A stretch of 64,000 bases of DNA, taken from Scatophagus argus. Lineage: Eukaryota > Chordata > Actinopteri > Scatophagidae. The notes beneath the pieces were generated by a model. That model saw nothing but the letters and a program-made list of their open reading frames with translations, did no database searches and was not told where the DNA came from. Where the stretch lies: the NCBI RefSeq assembly GCF_020382885.2, contig NC_058504.1, forward strand, positions 13,031,019-13,095,018. The letters run 5' to 3'. A program made the position numbers and the translations under genes. Positions 13,301-24,944 of this stretch are shown here, piece after piece (position 1 is the first letter of the stretch; each line of letters opens with the position of its first letter).

Positions 13301-13626
13301 CCAGAGCAGTACGTGTGGCAGAGGTGGCAACAGGTGTGTTTTCGGCTTTATTTGTGGCAGTGGATATTTTCTTCATTGCCATGGATGCAAAGGAAATACA
13401 CCACATTAGACAGGCACAAGCAGCAGAGGACACAGGTGGAAGTAGCTCTGAGTCAGAGTCTTCTCAAAATACAACTCCAGTCAGATCTGAGGTCATGAAA
13501 TTTGTCCTATCAATCAGGCAGGCAGCAGACAACGTGCAGAAAGTCTTGGATGAGCTGAAAGGCATCATCTCATCTATCCCATCAGTCCAGGATGAGTCAA
13601 GTTGGACAAATATGGCGTTGATGTAA
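8471..13626 (+). CDS. NEK-like pseudokinase-apolipoprotein L fusion, copy A
   Basis: Nine exons: 8471-8599, 9493-9583, 9733-9833, 9969-10052, 10259-10320, 10469-10558, 11528-11582, 12133-12321, 12778-13626. All have AG/GT borders and compatible phases, giving 549 residues. Residues 1-6 (MGAEQS) fit an N-myristoylation signal. Residues 25-267 align with a NEK-type kinase: K37 (FLIKK), E53 (alpha-C), IHKNLKPEN at 128-136, D149 in DFG, LAPE at 172-175, DIWSLGC at 187-193. The glycine loop is absent and HRD is H129-K-N131, so phosphotransfer is unlikely, although nucleotide binding could persist. The last exon (268-549) is ApoL-like: a Gly/Ala/Val-rich hydrophobic hairpin at about 295-349, a third hydrophobic segment at about 450-469, a Ser/Glu-rich linker and a C-terminal amphipathic helix. 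Role inferred: a membrane-acting innate-immunity or cell-death-type protein. No named orthologue is recalled. Confidence 0.87.
10355..10436. repeat. CA/TA microsatellite in intron 5 of A
   Basis: A (CA)n tract followed by interrupted (TA)n fills most of the 148-bp intron 10321-10468. The same intron holds a short TATC/TA tract in B and a long (TATC)n tract in C. Confidence 0.9.
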
Positions 13627-13745
13627 CCCAAAGATCTCATCAAAATGACACATTTCAGCTTCGGTCCAGTTGTAATTTCAGAGAGTGCTGCCACCTAGTG
13701 TCTGCTCCATGCTGTGATTCAATAAATCAGCTCACAGAGGGGATC
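13627..13745 (+). promoter_or_regulatory. 3' UTR of A with CTCF-like motif and polyA signal
   Basis: After the stop, GCTGCCACCTAGTGTC (13687-13702) matches the reverse orientation of the CTCF core except at one of the two final Gs. AATAAA follows at 13721-13726. Both are conserved in B and C. CTCF binding is inferred from the motif only. Confidence 0.5.
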
Positions 13746-15063
13746 TCTGATGCTAACATTTGGGTGTCAAAAGTACAACAAAGCACACCTGACCACCTGA
13801 TGTCCAAAGTGCGACAACCCGATTAATTTGAAAATATTCATTTAAGTTTGCCAAGTTAGACTGATAGTCTTCATTGCAAATAATAATAAATCAAGATGGG
13901 AACTTTTGGTTTTAAATGGAATTCTTCTTAATTAAATCAATCAAAAACCGATTTGATCACCTTTAAACTGTCAGAACTAATTCTTGAGAAAACTAGAAAA
14001 GTCCTGGTGAAATTAGTCACATTATTCAGTTTCTATGTAATAATATGGACTGTATTGTAAAGATTTTGAGCTTTGCACTTGATGTAATTGTAAGCAATGA
14101 TTCTATTCAGGATAGTACTGATTTTGAGAATTTTGAGTCTTTATTGTAAGGTTAAACAATGTATTTCAGTTTCATGATGAAATTGTATTGTTCAATGCAG
14201 TCTGATAAAGAGAACATTGATAGTTGTATGTTTATTAGTTATTCTGCACCACCAATGTTAGTTAACAGTTTTTGATCCATTGATGATGTGATTATTAGTC
14301 ACTGTATTGCTTAGTTCTTAATCAGGTAACAGTTTCACATTTGTGTCTCTTTATGATTACAGTCAAAGCCCCCTGTGTGTAGGATTTTAGAAGTTTTAAT
14401 TTGATGATACTTTGGCACATTACCTACACATGGCTCCACCCACAGATCTGAATTGGGGATCCTGTAATGAAAAGGCTCAAATCCCTCCTCAGGACTGTCT
14501 CATCTTTCCACAGACAATAATGTGTGCCACTGCAATAATCTGAAAGACGATAGTAAAACACTGACACTCTACAAAAAGGGGCTTTAACTGTATTCATACA
14601 CGCTATGCTTTTAAGTCATTTGCCAGCTTTTGTATTTGAATGGGGACCCTGACCCTGACTGTCTCCAAACTGCAATTTTACAATTACCATATGAATGTAT
14701 ATGTAATACTTAAATATATACATCTGAAAAATAAATACAAGTTGTAACCAGGATGCTCTCTCCAGAGATTATCTCTCATGATTAACACTCACACAAAGCT
14801 ATCAGTATTATTAAAGTGCCTTTAACTTTTAATAACATACTGCTCAAAAAAATAAAGGGAACACTTAAACAACACAATGTAACTTCAAGTCAATCACACT
14901 TCTATGAAGATAAGGCAATTGGAAAATGTGAAAATGTCTTCTGTGAAAAGTTTTTTTTTTAAGGCAAGTTTGACAGGTCTGCTTTATTTAATCACCCATT
15001 ACATTTTGCATTCTTTGGATAGTTGTTTTGACAGCCACCTGTTAAACATGCAGCCTGTCTTTT
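13746..15063. other. A-B intergenic, duplicated 3' flank
   Basis: Homologous to the flanks after B (from about 23070) and C (from about 37890), so it belongs to the duplication unit. At 14841-14906 the copy-specific piece 'ctgctcaaaaaaataaaggg' and what follows resembles one terminus of a fish Tc1/mariner-type element. It is absent from the other flanks. No coding sequence seen. Confidence 0.6.
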
Positions 15064-15593
15064 AGTCACGACAGACCTGAACCCAAATGCATGACTCTCA
15101 AAGCTTCAAATAAAACTTTTATTCACAAAAGGTACAAACTGTAAATCACTCTTCACAGAGTAAAAAACCTACACTAATCTAAGAAACGAAAAATTCCCTC
15201 AAATCAAGCTAGGCTAAGAAAACAAAAGAAAAAACCACTTGAACAAAGTAACAAAATGACAAGACCTGGCAGTGACATTAGCAATGGCGATGGCAAAGGC
15301 ATGGAGATGATGCTGGCTGTCTAAAAAGGACAAAGGACAAGACAAACTGGCACAGGACAAAGGAAGACGAGGACTATATATACAAACACACAAGGTAAGG
15401 GAACAGGTGGAGACAATCAGGGCGGAGACAGGTAATCCCAAAGGAGGGAAAACAGACAAAGGGAAAAAGCAAAGCTGACGACAATAGACACAGACAGGAA
15501 GTAGTGACAAAATAAAACAGGAAATCACAAGGCAACACAGACACAAGAAAAGAACTGATTAAGTAAACTTAACATTGTTTCTTGGACATGACA
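15064..15593. mobile_element. Non-autonomous dispersed element (~530 bp)
   Basis: The insertion is visible by comparison. The paralogous site at 29275-29290 reads 'cttgtctttttgctttc' uninterrupted, whereas here 'gtctttt' and 'ctttttgctttc' flank 530 extra bases. The element starts 'agtcacgacagacctg' and ends 'cttggacatgaca'. Its interior (aggtggagacaatcag, ggagggaaaacag, aaataaaacaggaaa) matches the repeat at 57050-57295. It has no protein-coding capacity. The short CTTTT flanks may be the target duplication. Superfamily not determined. Confidence 0.75.
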
Positions 15594-17204
15594 CTTTTTG
15601 CTTTCACTTTACGTTTTTCATCATGTGACCTTCCGTGCCCTTCTAGTTTCCTGTCATTTAACGTGTGGATCATTTACCGTGATTTTTATTAAACTAGTGC
15701 ACAAACATGCACTGCTGACACACAAATATGTATGCAAACACACAGAAACTAAGTGAAATCAGAAGCCTGTGTGAAGCTGAGTGTGAATCTATTTGGTTGT
15801 GGTAGAAAAAATTCATTTTTTAATTTTTATTATCTTAACATTATTTTTTCATCATCATACACACAGGCCATCATATGAATCAATCTGTCTACCAACCAAC
15901 AACACACTGATGTGCTTAACATAAAACATGACTATGAATATTTTCAGTAGGTTAACAACTTTGGTACTGTAACATTATCATAGTAATTTATATCTGCTCA
16001 AATGTATGAACACACTGTTATGGAAATTACTCATCTGCCTGTAGTGAGTCCAAAAAAACAAGACTGGAGGGGTAGCATGCACCAAAACACAGAGCCACAT
16101 GGCAGTAAGCAGTTCAGAGTTGTGCCCCGCTGACCGAAGGCTTCATCCCATTATTATACTTTCTGATATGCCTCTGGTCCTTTGTTTGGAGCTTCACAAA
16201 CAATCCTCTACAGATGAAAAAAAAATAATTGAGCTACAATAAAAGGCAGTGATCTATTTCAGAAATTTACAACTGGGTGTAGCCTCCTGTGGTGACCAGG
16301 AGATCATCCTGCCATCGTCTTTATAACCAGGAAGTTATTTGCAGTAGGGCTATAGCAGTAGGGTTTATCAACCTTTGATCATTTAAGCAGTGCCCAACTA
16401 ATGCTACAAACTGCAATACCTAGGAAACAGGACACAGTAAGTCAGAAACAATGTCCATGAATAATAATATCTGTGAAAGTTTATCTGTGAGTTTTGATAC
16501 ATCATTAAAGTTTCAGAACAGTGCATGCTGATGTTGTTCACAGCTTTGCAAAGGAGCACAAGATTTTCGCTTTGAATGTTGTGCTGAAGAAGATAGCGAT
16601 TTATAACTTAAAAGTAAGTGTAAAGCAGAAATTCTGCTTCCAACTTTGCAGTCTCGGCTTTAGTATACGAGTTTCAGGTTTCAGCGATTGCATTTCAAGA
16701 TCCAAGTTTAGTCTATAAACAAAGACTGTAAGACAGGAATAATTCTGATCTTTTCCAAATGTGGTATTAATGAAGCAAATCCTAACTGAGGTGAGACAAG
16801 TCACACACCTGCACTCTGACTGTGTAAAATTTGACAAAATACCCTCATATGGGCAGTTCATGTTTGTTATGTTGTGCTTTTATATTGAGAAGCCTAATTC
16901 CCACATTTATTTTAAACACTCCTTGTCCAATTCATGTAAATTATTAGCAATAGCATTTACACTGTTAATAATTAAATTCAAAAAATCAGCGCTAACTTAG
17001 GAAGAAGCAAAAATGAAACATGAAAGTTGCATTTATGTAACAGATAAACAGCAGAGAACCAAAAGAAGTTCGTGTACAATAGGTAAGGGTAGCAGTATTT
17101 GCAATGCAATGCAATGCAGATACTGTTTGAGTATCAGACCTCTTTGAAGGCTCTGATAGGATGAATTAAAATGAAAACATAATATGAGTGGAAGCCTGAA
17201 TATT
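15594..17204. other. A-B intergenic, upstream part of the B duplication unit
   Basis: The stretch 15594-17000 is homologous to 29281-30110, and 16500-16900 is homologous to 31850-32260. Several short ORFs recur among these copies only because the DNA is duplicated. No exon was recognised. Confidence 0.6.
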
Positions 17205-17299
17205 CAGTTTCTTTTCACTTCTCAATATAAACTGAAGTTCATTTGTTTGAAACAGGGCCTCGTCTTTGCTGTTGGGTCACTCATTGCTTTTGCATCAGG
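17205..17299 (+). promoter_or_regulatory. Promoter and 5' UTR exon of gene B
   Basis: An IRF-like element (cagtttcttttcacttctc, with GAAA-type half-sites on the - strand) sits at 17205-17222. A TATA box (atataaac) follows at 17225-17232, then a leader exon ending before GTATGT at 17300. The matching leader acceptor (cattag plus 'gaaacaa'), present in A, C' and C, is deleted just upstream of the B start codon. B must therefore use another acceptor, retain the intron, or start differently. Confidence 0.5.
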
Positions 17300-17705
17300 G
17301 TATGTGCATTACATGCATGCTACACAATATGTTTTCATTTTATTATCACAATGAAATGTTTTATTTTTGCTTGCTGCTGTAATTATCAAACACAGATTAA
17401 AGCTACTCATCAGATGTAAATGTGTCAGATTGTTGCTGGAAAGCTTTTGATTTGTATTTTGAGTCACTAAATCACTAATAAGTAGTTTAAGAAGTTGATC
17501 AAAGAATCAAAGAATCAGTCCATTCATCAGTGAAGATCTAGTTTGTTTGTTTGTTTTTTCTTTGCAACTCAATTTGATTTACATTTTAACATATAAAATG
17601 GGAAAATGGCATAACCATCCATGTTACTGAACAATGACAGCAACATAAATTATGTAATATCATAATGCTTTCTGTGTTGGTTTGATTATTTGTGTGTCAA
17701 TAAAG

Positions 17706-18866
17706 ATGGGGGCAGAACAGAGTATCCTGGAAAGGAATGGCTACACACCAGATAAAAAAACAATTAAAGACAATTCTGTTGTTGCTACAAAGGGAGATGA
17801 GAAATTCCTCATAAAAAAGATCACATCACATCAGGTAAGTGATGACTTCCTGAACTATATTATATGTATTAAAATGTTAAACATGGGTCCTAAAGCAAGC
17901 AAAGCACAGAGCAGTTCAAAGAGACCGGAGACAATTGTAACAGGGGATGGTTGCAACATGTCATTTTTCTGCCATCAGAAACAAATACACTGCACATGCT
18001 CAGATTCAGCAGGTGCTCCAGGATTTATTGAAAAAAAAAATGTTTTTGACGTATGAAAGTATTTTTTTCTTGAGCTTTGTTTTTGTTAAATTGTTAAACA
18101 AGTGATATGTTAACTTTTAGCTAATGTTGGTTAGCATGCATCAGGTCACCTTGTTTAGCAAGCACATGAGGTTTTATCATGGCTGAACAGGAAGTCAACA
18201 ACTTTTGCAACTGTCCCTGTACAATGTATTAATATTACAAATATTTTTTTTAATATTAAAATCACAGTTCAGTTTTCTCAAATGTCAATTTTGCATAATG
18301 AATGTCTATACTGACAATAGGCAAAATTAAAGTTAATTGCCTCATAAATCGTTCCATGTCACTATGGCAAGTCTACTGTATTTTATATCAATTTGAATCT
18401 TACATCTACACATAAGGCCTTCTCATCTAGACAAATCTATAATTGTCATCTGATCAAAGCTTCTAAATAAATAAATAACACTGTAATATTATTAGGACTT
18501 ACATTTTTGATAATAATCTTTTTGTTAACACTTAAATATATTGTATTTGTTGCAATGTGTTGCAACCATCCCCAGGCCAGGCCATTCATTCAAGTGGTGT
18601 TTTTAACAGACATCTGGAAGTGCAGACCTCGAATCAGAGATAGAAATCCTCAAGACAATAAGCCATCCTCATATTGTGAGCTGCAAGAACTCTTTTAAAG
18701 GTAAGTTCTGACAAATTTGTGACTTGCTGTTAACACAGTCAGGTCTGATCCTGCAACTTGCTGCCAATTGACTCAAAACATTTCAGCCCTGACACGTCTC
18801 TCCTGTCGAGCTGTTGATGTTTAGCAAACAGATACACACACACATCTCTCTATATATCTATCTGTC

Positions 18867-18899
<33 letters not shown>

Positions 18900-19074
18900 G
18901 TCTCTGTCTCTCTTTCTCTCTCTCTCTCTCTCCTATGGCATGCCGTTCAGGAAATTAATATTTGAATATATGGAACGAAATCTCGAATATGTGGAATGAA
19001 ACTCTGAATATAATGCATGAAACCTGACTGACGTCACCATTGTCGCCATCTTTGTATCTTGAGCTATGTGCAGC

Positions 19075-19112
<38 letters not shown>

Positions 19113-22100
19113 TTTTGACCTTTTGTTGTAAAGATGACAACACTCACTATGTGGTGATGAACTACAGTGAGGGAGGGAGTCTTGCGACAAAGATCAGAGA
19201 GGGTCAGCCCAGTCAACCCAACCATGAGTCTCAGGTACAGTCATCTTCTGCAAAGACATTTTAAATTACAGCAGTGATATGCAGCACTGCAGACCAGTCC
19301 ATTAGTGTGCATGTTTTGCAAATAAATGACATCTTGCTATTCTAAAAGTGCCATATTTTGTTTTCCAGGTACTGAGCTGGATTGTTGAGATCTGTATGGC
19401 CTTGAGAACCATTCATGAAAAAGGGTTGATTCACAAAAATCTGACACCAGAGGTACTACACATATTACAAGAACATTGATCAATGATTGAAGCTTGTGGA
19501 CGTATATATATGTATAAATACTGTATATAAACGTCTATTTTGAAAAGTCTTATCAGTAAAATGCTACTGAGAATTTTGAGAAGAGTAAAATTTGGCTTTT
19601 TAAACTTTTATAGAACATATCTCTCACTGAATTTGGAACTGTGTGCTTGGGAGATTTTGGAAAAATCAACGAAAAGTACTGTACCCTGTCATATCTATCT
19701 ATCTATCTACATATATATATATGTTTTTTTCTCTTTTTTTACTTATTCAGTTATTTTTCCCACAGTTGCTCAACGAGCACACAATTGACCACAAACCACA
19801 CAATAAACTGTCTGGCACCAGAAGTCTTCATAGAGGGGACCAATGACGATAAAAGGTAATAAGGTTTTTAACAAAATGAGAAATTTACTTAACAATGAAT
19901 CTGAAGCTCTCAACAACAATAACTCAACATTAAAAAGAAATGCCATCTCAAAAATAAAAATTATAACCTGCAAATAAATTATTTGTCCTTTGGTTTACAG
20001 TTTTCTCTGATTTTTTCTCACTCTTCAGACTATTGCTTTCATTGTCAGCTTTACAGTGCCAGCTTTTTTATTTGCACTGCCTGGTTTTCTGTTTGCAGTT
20101 CTGACACAAACCTCTTGCATGGATAGTTTTTTTTTAGTGTGTGTTGGTCCATTGGCTAATGAGTTTCTGAGCAACAGGTTATGTTATCAGTACAGCAGGT
20201 GTACATGAATGCCAGCTCGTAATTCATTGCAAACCAGAATGTTTTGCTGGATACCTACTAATTTGAATGCACATGTATGGATCCTGTATGTAGTCTGTAC
20301 TGTACTGCACAATTTCTTGTTGTATTAAATGAAATTAGAAGTCAGCTAATCTTTCCTAGGTAGTTTGCTTGAAGTTACTTTTAACCTACTTGTGTGTATT
20401 GGGTTTAGAGAAGAGAAGGTCCATTATGAGATATCACGAAAACAGTAAGAAAAATGTAATCAGAAAAGCAAATGAACAGTAGTTTATATGATTATACAAA
20501 TTATTTTTTGGAAGTTTTTCTTTTGACATTACTTTCTTGAGTGAGTTTTATTATTTGCAAAATTATTATCATCATTTTTGATAATTGATTAGTTTCATTT
20601 GATTTTATTGGCACAAACCTCATTATATATGTAGTAACCTGCACTGATTAAAATAGCAGGAGCATATCTCTCTGTCAGATATGCCTTTCAGTGCTTTCTT
20701 GTTCACCCATCCAGCTTTGTTTGTATTCCAGCTGTCCTGAATCCAGTAAAATGAATAAGCTGCTGCAGTAATAGTTGCACTTTTCAACAAAACTAAGAGG
20801 TTGCCTTGTCTCAACACTAACAAACTTTGATTTGCCTTATTTTAGTGACATTTGGTCACTGGGATGCCTAATCTATGAGCTCTGTACTCTGAAACCAGCG
20901 GTAAGTGACCCAAACGTTTCCATGTCCTCAAAAATTTAACATAATAGAGAATAAAGACAAACACAACAAATGAGCTTTAAATGAAGAATTTAGCTGAAGA
21001 ATGTTCCATACAAAAAAAAAAACATACAAACATCCTGCAATGTTTTCTCAGAGAGCAAAATGACAATTACAATTTGTTAAGAAAAAACAAATTAAAATAT
21101 TAAAGAAAATGGAATTGGAGGTAGCGAATGAGAGTAGATAAGAAGATGGATAATTAACTGCAATCGTTGTACATTTATTGCCTGCTCCCCCTCCTGTGAG
21201 AAAATGTGGAGATTTAACAATTTTACCAAAACAATCCAACATGTCAACTTCAAACTTGCAGTCCATGTCTGCTATATTTTTTCCTACTTGTCTTTCAAAC
21301 AAATTCTGAGCAAGATGCTAATCTTACTCAGATGATGCTAATTTCAGATATAGAATAACATGAGAGTAACATAGAAATGCAGTAATTGGTGATTACATTC
21401 CTCACTTAGCAATGAGCAAAGTAGCCTTTTTATATTTACAGTCTTTCCTAACAACAATTCTCCTTCAGTTCTCAGCAGAGACTCCAACCAAGCTCATTCC
21501 CAAGATAATTGGTGGTCGTCTCCCATCTCTCACAGAGCCATTCTCACCAGAACTTTGTGAGCTTTTGAACGATATGTTAAGTAGAAACCCTCAATCAAGA
21601 CCAACAGCCAATGAGATCCTGCATTGTCCTATTATGATAAATTGTCTTTCAGAAAAGGTACGAATATTTCTGTCAAACAAAGGCAGAGTTGTTAAAAGTG
21701 CCAAAGTCATACTTAAAGTAAAGATATTGTACTAACATACTTTGGTAGATGTGAATAGTACTAAGTATCAAAATGAAAAGTTAAAGTTAGGTATACATAT
21801 ATTAATGTGTGTAAAATCTGATCCTATAATCAGACATGATATTCATCATTTTTCAGATGATCAGAATATTTTCTTTTTAAATCTGATTAATCTGAAACTG
21901 TGGTGGAGTGAAAGTATGAAGGAGCAGAAAATGAAGGAATGAGTTTCAGAGACTTTGTTTCCTGCATTCATGGTGACTCTTAAAAGAATGAGTACAATGC
22001 ACCATTTTATGTGCTTTTAATTGAATGACTGCCTAAAGGTACTTAGTTCTCCAATGACAATATTTGTGCTTTTTTGATAGTGCAAATCAACTGTGGAGAC

Positions 22101-22941
22101 ACTCCAGAAAAAGCTGGGAGACCTCAGGGGTCTGGCTGATGGTTTGGAGCGTGTGCATCAAGGCGCCACCATTGGCAGCTTGGCAGGAGGAGTGATTGGG
22201 GCGGCAGGAGGGATAACATCTCTAGTGGGCCTGGTACTGGCCCCCTTCACTTTGGGAACCTCTCTTATTGTCACTGGAGTTGGGGTAGGGGTGGGAGTAC
22301 TTGGTGGGGTCACTGCTGGTGCCTCGAATATCACAAAGATGGTCACCCAGTCTGCTGATCGCAAGGCTGTTCGATGTATCATTAAAGAATTTGAGGAGAA
22401 AATTAATGCAGTTGTCATTTGGCACCAGGAGCTTATGGGCATTTTACATACAATCAGGAATAGATTTGGCGCTGAGCCACGCCAGTTAAATGAAAACAAC
22501 TTGCTCAGGCTTAATGCTGGCATCAGGGCAGGTAGGGGTTTAGTTGGCATTGCTGAACTGGCCCGACTTGCTCAAGTGATGAATGTTGGCAAGATCGCAG
22601 CACAAGCATCCAGAGTAGTACGTGTGGCAGAGTTGGCAACAGGTGTGTTTTCAGGTTTATTTGTGGCAGTGGATATTTTCTTCATTGCCATGGATGCAAA
22701 AGAAATACATCACATTAAACAGGCACAAGCAGCAGAGGACACAGGTGCGAGTAGCTCTGAGTCCGAGTCTTCTCAAAATACAACTCCAGTCAGATCTGAG
22801 GTCATGAAATTTGTCCGATCAATCAGGCAGGCAGAAGAAGACTTGCAGAAAGTTTTGGATGAGCTGAAAGGCATCATCTCATCTATCCCATCATTTCAGG
22901 ATGAGGGAGAGTTATGTTGGACAGATATGGAGTTGATGTAA
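17706..22941 (+). CDS. NEK-like pseudokinase-apolipoprotein L fusion, copy B
   Basis: Exons: 17706-17834, 18610-18700, 19134-19234, 19369-19452, 19614-19675, 19766-19855, 20846-20900, 21469-21657, 22081-22941. Phases are identical to copy A, giving 553 residues with no stop or frameshift. The N-terminus is MGAEQS (myristoylation-type). Kinase motifs: FLIKK lysine, ESEIEIL, HKNLTPEN (catalytic Asp replaced by Asn, and Lys replaced by Thr in the loop), GDFG, LAPE, SDIWSLGC. No GxGxxG loop. The ApoL exon encodes 286 residues with the same hydrophobic hairpin, the segment ending near 'FVAVDIFF', the SSSESESS linker and the terminal helix. It has four more residues than A, in the middle and at the tail. 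In the first exon, an in-frame ATG at 17682 would add eight residues and remove the myristoylation site. ATG 17706 is preferred because it is shared with A. Confidence 0.86.
17943..18573. mobile_element. MITE-like element in intron 1 of B
   Basis: Perfect 16-bp terminal inverted repeats (ggggatggttgcaaca at 17943-17958 and its complement at 18558-18573) bound about 630 AT-rich bases. These replace the intron sequence present in A, C' and C. No transposase was seen. A target-site duplication could not be found, so a deletion probably accompanied or followed insertion. Confidence 0.7.
18835..19110. repeat. CT-rich and TA microsatellites in intron 2 of B
   Basis: (CA)n near 18835-18844, (CT)n/(TCTG)n at 18848-18935 and (TA)n at 19077-19109. 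Neither A nor C has them, and they make intron 2 about 280 bp longer in B. Confidence 0.9.
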
Positions 22942-23069
22942 CCCAACGATCTCATCAAAGAAGCACATGAAATGACACATTTCAGTCTCGGTCCAGTTGT
23001 AATTTCAGAGAGTGCTGCCACCTAGTGTCTGCTCCATGCTGTGATTCAATAAATCAGCTCACAGAGGGG
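22942..23069 (+). promoter_or_regulatory. 3' UTR of B with CTCF-like motif and polyA signal
   Basis: GCTGCCACCTAGTGTC at 23014-23029 and AATAAA at 23048-23053, as in A and C. Confidence 0.5.
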
Positions 23070-24745
23070 ATCTCTGATGCTAACATTTGGGTGTCAAAAG
23101 TACAACAAAGCACGACAACACAATTAATTTGAAAATGTTCATTTAAGTTTGTCAAGTTAGACTGATAGTCTTCGCTATAAATAATAATAAATCAAGGTGA
23201 TAACTTTTGGTTTTAAATGGAATTCTTCTTAATTAAATCAATCAAAAACCGATTTGATCGCCTTTAAACTATCAGAACTAATTCTTGAGACAACTAGAAA
23301 AGTCCTGGTCAAATTAGTCACATTATTCAGTTGCTGTGTAATAATATAGACTGTATTGTAAAGATTTTGAGCTTTGCATTTGATGTAATTGTAAATAATG
23401 ATTCTATTCAGGATAGTACTGATTTAAGTCTTTATTGAGTCTTTATTGTTAGGTTAAACAATATATTTCAGTTTCATGATGAAATTGTATTGTTCAATGT
23501 AGTTTGAAAAAGAGGACATTGATAGTTGTATGTTTATTCTGCACCACCAATGTTAGCTAACAGTTTTTGTCCATTGATCCATTGATGATGTGATTATTAG
23601 TCACTGTATTGCTTAGTTCTCAATCAGGTAACAGTTTCACATTTGTGTCTCTTTATGATTACAGTCAAAGCCCCCTATGTGTAGGCCACTGCAATAATCT
23701 GAAAGACGATAGTAACACAATGACACCTTACAAAAAGGGGCTTTAACTGTATTCATACACACTATGATTTTAAGTCATTTGCCAACTTCTGTATCTGAAT
23801 GGGGACTCTGACCCTGGCTGTCTCCAAACTGAAATCTTGCAATCACCCTATGAATGTATTTGTAATACTGAAATATTTACATATATACATCTGAAAAATA
23901 AATACAAGTTGTAACAAGGATGCTTTCTCCAGAGATCATCTCTCATGATTAACACTCACACAAAGCTATCAGTATTATTAAAATGCCTTTAACTTTTAAT
24001 AATAGTTTCTCTCTTTAGTCATTGGTTGGCTGTGTCTACCTCTCACGTAGCTGTAAAACATTCATTGAGAGCTTGGTGTCCAGACTCCACACTGACTCAT
24101 TGCTGAGTAATCACAATTTAATCACATTAGACATGCAGGTTGGGTGAAATAGAAACTCTTTGTTGTCCTTAGCTGTCAGTGTGTCATTTTCAGTCTGTGT
24201 GTGTTATTCATGTGACAATACCACATAGAGTTTTTCTTCATCTGTGTGTGCTATAATATGATGCTGGTCTTCAATGTATATTTTGTGTATTAAATTTCAG
24301 CTTTCCAGCTCCCAGCAAAGTGAAAGTGCCGAAGGAACAAAGATATACTTGCCATAAAACCTTGATTTCACAGTCTAAAAGCAGTTGTTGTTAACAAATG
24401 TTGAGGTGACAGCAAAAACCAATCAATCCTGATTCTTCCTCCCTGCCCAAGGACAATAATACTGGGCAAAGGAAACACAAACTAAAAAACCCTGGCATTG
24501 ACAATGTAAATCCCCTTGTTTGGGAGGTGAATGTCTGTTGATTAACTGAACGTGCATAACAGTTACAGTTAACTTGCCACTTGAATACATATGATATATA
24601 CTTGGAAATATCTGGCATGAGTAGGGGCAATGCTGATCTTCTCTCAAAGCAACATCTAAATGCAAGAAGTAAAGATTAGGCAATTAGAAAATGTGAAAAT
24701 GTCTTGTGTGATAAGGCCAGTTTCACAGGTCTGCTTTATTTAATC
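23070..24745. other. B-C intergenic, duplicated 3' flank
   Basis: Homologous to the flanks of A and C. The part from about 24000 to 24350 (ttggttggctgtgtctacc and following) is shared with C at about 38770-39180 but missing after A. No gene seen. The homology is cut by the piggyBac/LINE nest that starts near 24746. Confidence 0.6.
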
Positions 24746-24944
24746 ATCCCAGTGTAAGCCTACATTGGGTTGCTCATTTTGGCAGGAGTGTACAAGTCAA
24801 AAGGCGAAGCAACAGCAAGCCTTTGGGCTGCTGACACCGGAAGGGCAATATTTCCAGCCACCATGTCTCTAAACACATGTTGTTGATGTTTTTCACGTGT
24901 CACATGCTTTGATGACAGATAAACAAGGTCGATTTTCTTCTCAC

